From NCBI GenBank assembly GCA_016292295.1, contig JADNEJ010000028.1, forward strand, positions 1 through 5,918: a DNA stretch of 5,918 nt. The letters are read 5' to 3'. Positions within the stretch are counted from its first letter, which is position 1, and every line of letters begins with the position of its first letter. The translations under genes were made by a program, and so were the position numbers. The notes under the pieces were generated by a model. It was not told where the DNA came from. It worked only from the letters and a program-made list of their open reading frames with translations, and made no database searches. Shown here one piece after another: positions 1 to 5,918 of this stretch. This DNA comes from Candidatus Thiodictyon intracellulare (lineage in GTDB: Bacteria > Pseudomonadota > Gammaproteobacteria > Chromatiales > Chromatiaceae).

Positions 1-445
1 CCGGGATCGAGCCGCTGATTGCGGTCACACGCGACCAGCATCACCCCCATTGGTCAGAGCGGCTTCGTGAGCCGCCGGAGCTGGCGCCCGCAGCCACGCC
101 GGTCGAACGCATGCCCAACCGACTCAAGACCGGGGCTGGCCGGGCCGCCTATGCGCTGCGCAAGCAGACCGTCGAGCCGGTTCGGGATCATCAAATCGAT
201 GATGGGTTTCCGCCAATTTCTCACCCGCGGACTGGACAACATCGCAGAGCGAGTGGACGCTGATCTGCCTGGCCTGCCTGGCGTGGAACCTGAAACGGAT
301 GGTCGGGATGGCCGTATTCCGTATTACGTCTGCAGTAAGGAAAATACCGCGGAAAACTGCGTTTCTAGCCGAAACGCCTTCTCTTTTTTGCCACAAAAGT
401 CCGCCCAAGGACCTCAGGACCTCAGGCGGTGACGCCGGTCGCTAA
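1..445 (+). pseudogene. IS1182-family transposase, decayed C-terminal remnant
   Basis: This is the end of a DDE transposase, readable only by changing frame twice. From base 3 one frame reads a stretch ending in LRKQTVEPV (about 156-185). The next frame continues FGIIKSMMGFRQFLTRGLDN up to about 246. A third frame then gives SEWTLICLA and AWNLKRM and stops at TAA 443-445. VEPVFGIIK, GFRQFL-RGL and EWTL-CLAWNLKR are hallmarks, as I know the family, of the C-terminus of IS1182-type transposases. The first break is a net loss of two bases (or gain of one) near 184-187. The second is an extra base near 247. A 9-bp near-exact duplication (266-274/275-283) adds three residues inside the last motif. 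The 5' part lies outside the window. Two frameshifts make it very likely inactive. Confidence 0.85.
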
Positions 446-462
446 GTCCGACAGGCTGCTAG
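446..462 (+). repeat. Candidate right terminal inverted repeat of the decayed IS
   Basis: The 17 bases directly after the transposase stop, GTCCGACAGGCTGCTAG, lie where the terminal repeat of the element should be, and base composition turns AT-rich just beyond. The partner repeat would lie upstream of the window. Its reverse complement is not found in front of the right-hand transposase at 5843, so the boundary is inferred from position only. Confidence 0.35.
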
Positions 463-511
463 TTCACGGATTCAGAAATTATCAAATTATCGGGAATAAA
501 AACCCCAAAGT

Positions 512-520
512 TGCTATCGT
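512..520 (+). promoter_or_regulatory. Candidate extended -10 promoter for the M16 operon
   Basis: Bases 474-530 form an AT-rich island in otherwise GC-rich DNA. They contain TGC-TATCGT, an extended -10 (TGn plus a 4/6 match to TATAAT), with no convincing -35. The same string TGCTATCGTT lies in front of coaD (4438-4447). A start near 527 would give a leader of about 145 nt. That leader holds an 18-bp dyad, CATGAC-N6-GTCATG (585-602), and a hairpin GGTT/CCCC pairing with GGGG/AACC (625-647) just before the ribosome binding site. The promoter assignment is inference. Confidence 0.3.
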
Positions 521-673
521 TTAAGTATACGCGTGGGCTCGCCTGGGGACAAGCTGCGGACACCAGGACCCCCGAGACCGCCCCCATGACCAAATTGTCA
601 TGCGCAAAACTGGCAGGATCCGGCGGTTGCCCCCACCATGGGGAACCAGCCAAGCCAGACACCGGAAGACCCC

Positions 674-2077
674 ATGCATCGACGACCCATTGCCCGCGCG
701 CTCCTCGCCCTACCCCTGATCCTGGCCCTTCCGGCGCCCCTGACGGCGCTTGCGGATCCACCGAAGGTCTTCGAGCGGCAGCTCAGCAATGGCCTCAAGG
801 TCCTAGTCAAACCGGACCACCGTGCTCCGGTCCTGACCTCTCAGGTCTGGTACAAGGTGGGCTCTAGCTACGAGTACGGGGGCATCACCGGGGTCTCACA
901 CCTCCTGGAACACATGATGTTCAAGGGCACCGCGGCGCACCCGGCCGGTGAGTTCTCTCGCATCGTGGCGGAGAACGGCGCAGAGGAGAACGCCTTTACC
1001 GGGACCGACTACACGGCCTATTTCCAGAATCTGGCGAGCGATCGGCTGGCGGTCTCCTTCGAGTTAGAAGCCGACCGGATGCGCAACCTGTCGCTTAATC
1101 CGGACGACTTCACCAAGGAGCGCGAGGTGGTCACGGAGGAGCGGCGGATGCGCACGGACGATGACCCCCAGGCCCTGACCGGCGAGCAGTTCGAGGCGGT
1201 CGCCTTCGCCGCCTCGCCCTACCGCAACCCCACGATCGGTTGGGCAGGCGACCTGGAGCAGCTCAAGGTGGCGGACCTGCGCGACTGGTACCGGCTCTGG
1301 TATGCGCCGAACAATGCGACGGTGGTGGTGGTCGGGGACGTAGACCCGGAGCAGGTTTTTGCTCTGGCGCAGCAGTATTTCGGCCCGCTCAAGGCGGAGA
1401 CCGTGGCCCCACCCAAGACCCAGGCGGAGCCGGAGCAGCGCGGTGAGAAGCGCCTCCAGGTCAAGGTCCCGGCCAAGGAGCCCTTCCTGCTGATGGGCTA
1501 CAAGACGCCGGCCGTGGTGGATGCCGCGGCCCCCTGGGAGCCCTATGCACTGGAGGTCTTGTCCTCGATCCTGGACGGGGGCAGCAGCGCCCGTCTCAAC
1601 CGTGAACTGGTGCGGGGCAGCCAGATCGCCGCCTCGGCCGGCGCCTCCTACAGCGCCTTCAGCCGCCTGCCCGGGCTCTTCCAGCTTGAAGGGGTGCCGG
1701 CTAAGGGGCACGACATCCGGGGCCTGGAGCAGGCCCTGCGCGCCCAGGTGGAGCGACTCAAGCAGGAGCCGGTGGCGGCGGCCGAACTGGAGCGCATCCG
1801 CACCCAATTGATCGCCAAAAAGGTCTATGAGCAGGACTCGGCCTTCAATCAGGCGATGAAGCTGGGGCAACTGGAGACGGTCGGCCTCGGCTGGCAACTG
1901 GCGGACCAGTATGTGGAGCGCCTAACCGCGGTGACCCCGGAGCAGGTCCAGGCTGTAACGCAAAAATACATCACACAAGAACGGCTTACTGTCGCCATCC
2001 TGGACCCCCAGCCGCTAGACGGCAAGCAACCGAAGAAGGCCCCGGCCGGGGTGGGAGGACATGGCAATGTGCGTTGA
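674..2077 (+). CDS. Exported M16 family zinc peptidase, catalytic subunit (pitrilysin/MPP-like)
   Basis: The product is a 467-residue zinc metalloendopeptidase of the M16B type, probably periplasmic. It begins with a signal peptide: MHRR, a hydrophobic core, and a likely cleavage site after ALA (residue 27). The inverted zinc motif HLLEH is at residues 76-80, with the third ligand expected at Glu156 (in REVVTEER). This gives the HXXEH-X75-E spacing of active M16 enzymes, in which Glu79 is the catalytic base. The C-terminal half is the usual second M16 domain but lacks a clear RGL-Y signature. I chose ATG 674 over the upstream ATG 638 because GGAAG (664-668) lies 5 nt before it and the signal peptide then starts with a normal basic n-region. 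The gene overlaps the next M16 gene, which supplies the missing R/Y motif. The natural substrate is unknown. Confidence 0.95.
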   Translation: MHRRPIARALLALPLILALPAPLTALADPPKVFERQLSNGLKVLVKPDHRAPVLTSQVWYKVGSSYEYGGITGVSHLLEHMMFKGTAAHPAGEFSRIVAENGAEENAFTGTDYTAYFQNLASDRLAVSFELEADRMRNLSLNPDDFTKEREVVTEERRMRTDDDPQALTGEQFEAVAFAASPYRNPTIGWAGDLEQLKVADLRDWYRLWYAPNNATVVVVGDVDPEQVFALAQQYFGPLKAETVAPPKTQAEPEQRGEKRLQVKVPAKEPFLLMGYKTPAVVDAAAPWEPYALEVLSSILDGGSSARLNRELVRGSQIAASAGASYSAFSRLPGLFQLEGVPAKGHDIRGLEQALRAQVERLKQEPVAAAELERIRTQLIAKKVYEQDSAFNQAMKLGQLETVGLGWQLADQYVERLTAVTPEQVQAVTQKYITQERLTVAILDPQPLDGKQPKKAPAGVGGHGNVR

Positions 2078-3575
2078 GACCAGTCGTTTGAACCCGGTTC
2101 GCTGGAGCTCGGAGCAGCGGAGTGTTTGCGGGATCGCTGGTCCGCGCAACGGACCCTATGGGCGTCGTGCGAATCGCACCTCTTCCTTTTTTGGCGTTCA
2201 TTTGCGTTCATTTGCGACTAATCTCTTCCCCGTCACCCTCACCGCCGCTCTGCTGCTGCTCGGTACCGCCGCCCAGGCAGGCCCCAAGATCGAGACCTGG
2301 CAGACGGCCAACGGCGCCCTGGTGCTGTTCGTGGCGGCGCCGCAACTGCCGATGGTCGACGTACGGGTGGTGCTCGACGCCGGTGCCGCGCGCGACGGCG
2401 AGCAGCCGGGGCTGGCTGCCTTTACCGCCAACATGCTGAACGAGGGCGCCCGGGACTGGAACGCCGACACCATTGCCGAGCGGATGGAAAACGTCGGCGC
2501 TTCAATCAGCGTCGTCACGGACCGAGACATGACCTCAGTCGCCATCCGCAGCCTGACCCGGGAGCCGGCCTTCACGACCGCACTTGAAACCCTGGCCGGA
2601 GTGCTGGCAGCACCGAGCTTCCCGGCGGACGCACTGGAGCGCAATCGCGAGAACATCCTGATCGGCCTGCGTCAGGAGCAGGAGCAGCCGGCTAAGGTCG
2701 CCCAGAAGGCACTCTACCGTCAGGTCTTCGGCAACCATCCATACGCCTCGGACCCGAGCGGCACCGAGGAGTCGGTGCGAGCCCTGACCGCCGCAGACCT
2801 TAAGGCCTTCCATGACCGCTACTACACCGGGGCCAATGCGGTGGTCGCCATCGTCGGCGCTCTGGACCGACCGGCGGCACAGGCACTGGCGGAGCAGGCG
2901 GTCGGCGCCCTGCCGGCCAGGGAGCGTGCGCCCCGGCTGCCGGCGGTCCCGGACCTGGACGCGGCGACCCTGGAACAGATCGAGTTCCCCTCAAGCCAGA
3001 CCCATGTCCTGGCCGGTCAACCCGGCATGGCCCGCAGCGACCCGGACTATTTCGCGCTCTACCTGGGCAATCACATCCTAGGCGGGAGCGGGCTGGTGTC
3101 GATCCTGATGGACGAGGTGCGCGAGAAGCGTGGGCTGTCCTACAACACCTTCAGCTACTTCATTCCGCTGGCCCAGCCGGGCCCCTTCCTGATGGGTCTC
3201 CAGACCAAGAACGCCCAGGCGGGGCAGGCGCTCGAGGTCCTGGTCGACACCCTGAAACAGTTCGCCGCCACTGGACCGACGGATGCGCAACTGACCGCCG
3301 CCAAGAAAAACCTGACCGGCGGCTTTCCGCTGCGCATCGCCGAGAACGCCGAGATCATTCCGTATCTCGCGGTCATCGGCTTCTATGGGCTGCCGCTCGA
3401 CTATCTGGACCGCTTCACCGACCGCATCAACGCTATCAGCGCGGAACAGATTCGCAACGCCTTTGCGCGGCGCGTCCACTCGGAGCGGCTCGCCATCGTC
3501 ACTGTCGGGGGTGAGGGCGGCAAGGTCCCGGTCCCGGTCCCTGGTCCGGCCCCGGCCGCCGGTGGCCCGGGTTAA
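2067..3575 (+). CDS. Exported M16 family protein lacking the zinc site, partner of the upstream peptidase
   Basis: The product is a 502-residue M16 protein. Where an active enzyme has HXXEH it reads ANMLN (residues 121-125), so it cannot bind catalytic zinc. It keeps the C-terminal REKRGLSY signature (residues 352-359) that binds substrate in M16 heterodimers. With the upstream gene this resembles two-subunit bacterial M16 peptidases, with one active and one substrate-binding chain. The start is taken at ATG 2067 because GGAGGA (2054-2059) lies 7 nt upstream and the gene overlaps the previous stop by 11 bp, which suggests coupled translation. ATG 2061 is the alternative. The signal-peptide core begins only near residue 53 (cleavage after AQA, residue 71). 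The first ~45 residues come from palindrome-rich DNA and are atypical. TTG 2202 would give a normal signal peptide but has no ribosome binding site. The C-terminus is a short Pro/Gly-rich tail. Confidence 0.93.
   Translation: MCVETSRLNPVRWSSEQRSVCGIAGPRNGPYGRRANRTSSFFGVHLRSFATNLFPVTLTAALLLLGTAAQAGPKIETWQTANGALVLFVAAPQLPMVDVRVVLDAGAARDGEQPGLAAFTANMLNEGARDWNADTIAERMENVGASISVVTDRDMTSVAIRSLTREPAFTTALETLAGVLAAPSFPADALERNRENILIGLRQEQEQPAKVAQKALYRQVFGNHPYASDPSGTEESVRALTAADLKAFHDRYYTGANAVVAIVGALDRPAAQALAEQAVGALPARERAPRLPAVPDLDAATLEQIEFPSSQTHVLAGQPGMARSDPDYFALYLGNHILGGSGLVSILMDEVREKRGLSYNTFSYFIPLAQPGPFLMGLQTKNAQAGQALEVLVDTLKQFAATGPTDAQLTAAKKNLTGGFPLRIAENAEIIPYLAVIGFYGLPLDYLDRFTDRINAISAEQIRNAFARRVHSERLAIVTVGGEGGKVPVPVPGPAPAAGGPG
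2090..2214 (+). repeat. Palindrome-rich repeat cluster at the 5' end of the second M16 gene
   Basis: Within 125 bp there are four dyads and a tandem repeat. The dyads are GAACC-C-GGTTC (2090-2100), CGCTG/CAGCG (2100-2119), GGTCCG-N5-CGGACC (2139-2155) and GTGCGA-A-TCGCAC (2167-2179). The tandem repeat is two copies of GCGTTCATTT (2194-2213). This looks like intergenic REP-type material rather than sequence selected for protein. It lies between a good start signal (2054-2069) and the true signal-peptide core, and it is open in the gene's frame. Confidence 0.6.
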
Positions 3576-4170
3576 GGGGGTTGCCGGCCGATCCGGCACC
3601 GGGCACCTGCGCATCATCGGTGGGCGCAGCCGGGGCCGCCGCCTGCCCATCCCGGATCAGCCGGGGTTGCGACCCACTGCCAACCGGGTGCGCGAGACCC
3701 TGTTCAACTGGCTGACCCCGGTGATGCCCGGTGCGCGCTGTCTGGATCTCTTTGCCGGCAGCGGCGCACTGGGGCTAGAGGCCGCCTCCCGCGGCGCCGG
3801 GCAGGTGGTGCTGGTCGAGCGCAACGCGGCGGTGGCGCGGCAACTGATCGCTAATGTGCAGACGCTAGCCGCCGCGGATGTGGAGGTGATTGCGACGGAC
3901 GCCCTGACCTGGCTCGCCGGGGATCCCAAACCCTTCGATATCGTGTTCCTGGACCCGCCCTTTGCCGACGGACTGCTCGCCCCCGCCTGCGCCCTGCTGG
4001 CAGCGCACGGCTGGCTGGCGCCCGGCGCCCGGATCTATCTGGAAAGTGCCGACCGGGCGGGCTTCCCGCCGCTGTCGGACGCCTGGGAACTGGTGCGCGA
4101 GGGCACCGCCGGGCAGGTGCGCTATGGGTTGGCGCTGGTGCGGCGGGCCTTATCCCCGCCCCCCGACTGA
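3562..4170 (+). CDS. rsmD: 16S rRNA (guanine(966)-N(2))-methyltransferase RsmD
   Basis: RsmD transfers a methyl group from S-adenosylmethionine to N2 of G966 in 16S rRNA during assembly of the 30S subunit in the cytoplasm. The 202-residue product fits the family length (about 198 in E. coli). It shows the N-terminal RIIGG-RGR-LP segment (17-29), GLRPT-RVRETLFNWL (35-51), the SAM-binding loop LDLFAGSGALGLEA (61-74), the acidic end of the next strand at Glu86, and the catalytic DPPF (131-134). GTG 3562 is the only reasonable in-frame start just before the conserved N-terminus. It overlaps the preceding M16 stop by 14 bp and has no clear ribosome binding site, so translation is probably coupled. 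A more distant GTG at 3511 is less likely. It is the last gene of the M16-M16-rsmD unit. Confidence 0.96.
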   Translation: MARVKGVAGRSGTGHLRIIGGRSRGRRLPIPDQPGLRPTANRVRETLFNWLTPVMPGARCLDLFAGSGALGLEAASRGAGQVVLVERNAAVARQLIANVQTLAAADVEVIATDALTWLAGDPKPFDIVFLDPPFADGLLAPACALLAAHGWLAPGARIYLESADRAGFPPLSDAWELVREGTAGQVRYGLALVRRALSPPPD

Positions 4171-4183
4171 CCGTTACCTGACA

Positions 4184-4222
4184 GTCGCGCAGCGACGCCG
4201 TGGGAACGGCTTCAGCAGCGAC
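4184..4222 (+). repeat. REP-like repeat, copy A
   Basis: This 39-bp unit starts with the hairpin GTCGC-GCA-GCGAC and continues GCCGTGGGAACGGCTTCAGC. It differs from copy B at 4 of 39 positions and has the same orientation. It resembles the 'GTGGGAGCGGCTTCAGCCGCGA'-type repeats common between genes in gammaproteobacteria, as recalled and not searched. Confidence 0.75.
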
Positions 4223-4282
4223 CGCTGGTGCGCGCACCGGACGGACCCCACGCGGTCCCAAAGTCCAAGGCGTTGCCGTAAG

Positions 4283-4321
4283 GTCGCGCAGCGACGCTGT
4301 GGGAACGGCTTTAGCCGCGAT
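4283..4321 (+). repeat. REP-like repeat, copy B
   Basis: Second direct copy of the 39-bp unit, beginning 99 bp after the start of copy A. Its last part, GGCTTTAGCCGCGAT, keeps a GGCT/AGCC stem. It forms an inverted pair with copy C. Confidence 0.78.
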
Positions 4322-4365
4322 GGGCCGTGCAGGGAACGCGGCGTCGGAGTTCGCCGCGGCGCCGC

Positions 4366-4405
4366 ATCGCGGCCGGAGGCCGCTCCCACAGCGTCGCTGC
4401 GCGAC
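4366..4405 (-). repeat. REP-like repeat, inverted copy C
   Basis: Read on the minus strand, it matches copy B perfectly over the first 22 bases (GTCGCGCAGCGACGCTGTGG and onward), with one substitution in the first 27. B and C are separated by 44 bp, so an RNA across both could fold into a long stem. This is a BIME-like arrangement of two units in opposite orientation. Confidence 0.78.
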
Positions 4406-4437
4406 TCGCCGGCCCCATGCGCCCAAGGCCGCGCCTG

Positions 4438-4446
4438 TGCTATCGT
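4438..4446 (+). promoter_or_regulatory. Candidate extended -10 promoter for coaD
   Basis: TGC-TATCGT has the TGn extension and a 4/6 match to TATAAT, without a recognisable -35. Transcription from about 4453 would leave a leader of about 60 nt that ends in GGAG (4499-4502), 9 nt before the TTG start. The same core occurs upstream of the M16 operon. Moderate to weak evidence. Confidence 0.35.
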
Positions 4447-4460
4447 TCGCACCCATTTAG

Positions 4461-5151
<691 letters not shown>

Positions 5152-5180
5152 ATTTGCCGCCCGGAACCGGACCCGGCACC

Positions 5181-5210
5181 TTGACAACAGACCGCGTGGG
5201 CGCTTATACC
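5181..5210 (+). promoter_or_regulatory. Probable sigma-70 promoter of the ferredoxin gene
   Basis: A perfect -35, TTGACA (5181-5186), is followed after 18 bp by TATACC (5205-5210), a 4/6 match to TATAAT. Transcription from about 5217 gives a leader of about 94 nt. The promoter lies 30 bp downstream of the MITE-like element and is intact. Confidence 0.6.
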
Positions 5211-5298
5211 CAACTGCACCAGGTGCCCGCCGCGGGTACCGACCTTTTTACCACTCAACCCAACGACCACCAGGCGCCATCCAGCGCCTTTGAACTAG

Positions 5299-5559
<261 letters not shown>

Positions 5560-5601
5560 GCCCCGCGGCTCACGGCGGGCGCACGCTTAAGATTCGGCTC
5601 G

Positions 5602-5637
5602 GCCCAGGGACGCCTTAGGGCGCCCCTGGGCGTTTGT
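5602..5637 (+). terminator. Rho-independent terminator after the ferredoxin gene
   Basis: GCCCAGGG-A-CGCC (5602-5614) pairs with GGCG-C-CCCTGGGC (5619-5631): 12 of 13 base pairs with a TTAG loop. It is followed by a short T-rich GTTTGT. It lies 43 bp after the ferredoxin stop. The stem is strong but the T-tract is weak. Confidence 0.75.
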
Positions 5638-5645
5638 GCGGCACA

Positions 5646-5833
5646 ATGTAGCAAATGCACATGGCTATTTATTCAGTAACTGGGCTACGATTTCCCGATT
5701 CTGAGCCAGCCCCGGAAACCGGGTTTCTCACTGAAATCTGGCAGATCCCGACGCCCACCCGCCCGCATCGCACTGAGTTGACGCAAGATTTTGCGTAACA
5801 AATTGATTCGATTACTATGTGCAGTTGCTACAT
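5646..5833. repeat. 17-bp near-perfect inverted repeats flanking 154 bp upstream of a transposase
   Basis: ATGTAGCAAATGCACAT (5646-5662) and ATGTGCAGTTGCTACAT (5817-5833) are reverse complements at 16 of 17 positions. No direct repeat flanks the pair, so it does not look like an independent insertion. The right copy ends 9 bp before the transposase start. The interval also holds GAAACC-G-GGTTTC (5715-5727) and a dyad ACGCAA-GATT-TTGCGT (5781-5796). The pair may be transposase- or repressor-binding sites in the IS left end. The role is inference; the repeat itself is directly visible. Confidence 0.65.
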
Positions 5834-5842
5834 AATCCCGCG

Positions 5843-5918
5843 ATGGACCGCGACACTGACTTACTCCTGCCGCTGTCGGTGCAGGACTGGCTGTCCAAGG
5901 GCCACTTGGCACGCGACG
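5843..5918 (+). CDS. IS1182-family transposase, N-terminal part (runs off the window)
   Basis: The 25 residues visible before the window ends (MDRDTDLLLPLSVQDWLSKG and HLARD) match the conserved opening of IS1182-type transposases, in which 'DRDT-LLPPS-QEWLPE-HLARF' is typical. There is no clear ribosome binding site before ATG 5843. In-frame TTG 5825 and GTG 5819 are alternatives and a stop at 5804 bounds the frame. TTGCGT (5791-5796) and TACTAT (5813-5818), 16 bp apart, are a weak promoter candidate. The frame is open to the edge of the window, so this copy may be intact. It has the same orientation as the decayed copy at 1-445 but covers the other end of the protein, so the two cannot be compared here. 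Confidence 0.8.
   Translation, partial: MDRDTDLLLPLSVQDWLSKGHLARD

Noticed and set aside
638..673. ATG 638 as the start of the first M16 gene
   Set aside because: It lies in a leader hairpin, has no ribosome binding site, and would bury the basic start of the signal peptide.
1064..1897. Long open frame on the minus strand (277 codons)
   Set aside because: Antisense shadow of the M16 gene in GC-rich DNA. The plus-strand frame has family motifs and this frame has none.
4184..4405. CRISPR array
   Set aside because: Only three copies, one inverted, spaced unevenly (60 and 44 bp), each with REP-type internal palindromes, and no cas genes.

Overview
The window looks like chromosomal DNA of a GC-rich gammaproteobacterium. 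A purple sulfur bacterium (Chromatiaceae: the Allochromatium/Thiocystis/Thiodictyon group) is most likely. The best pointer is the 82-residue 8Fe ferredoxin at 5311-5559. It matches, as I recall it, the Chromatium (Allochromatium) vinosum ferredoxin, including the six-residue insertion between two cluster ligands and the C-terminal extension. RsmD and CoaD also resemble gammaproteobacterial versions. No database search was run.

Layout. 1-445 is the decayed 3' end of an IS1182-family transposase with two frameshifts, followed by a possible IS end (446-462). 463-673 is the leader of an operon. 674-2077 and 2067-3575 encode two exported M16 zinc-peptidase family proteins. The first carries the zinc site. 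The second lacks it but has the C-terminal R/Y signature, so they probably form a heterodimer. 3562-4170 is rsmD, overlapping the second peptidase gene. 4171-4511 has no gene and holds three copies of a REP-like palindromic repeat. 4512-4988 is coaD. 4989-5310 has no gene. It holds a probable 154-bp MITE-like insertion with 10-bp terminal inverted repeats and an exact 8-bp target duplication that includes the coaD stop codon, then the ferredoxin promoter. 5311-5559 is the ferredoxin gene, ending at a strong terminator (5602-5637). 5646-5833 is bounded by a 17-bp near-perfect inverted repeat. 5843 to the window end is the start of another IS1182-family transposase gene.

The five cellular genes are ordinary housekeeping genes: periplasmic proteolysis, 16S rRNA methylation, coenzyme A synthesis and electron transfer. 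M16-M16-rsmD form one overlapping transcription unit. coaD and the ferredoxin gene appear to have their own promoters. I see no new multi-gene defence or metabolic system. The unusual content is the density of small repeats and mobile debris at almost every gene boundary. The most notable items are the MITE at the coaD stop codon, the palindrome-rich 5' extension of the second M16 gene, and the inverted repeat in front of the right-hand transposase.
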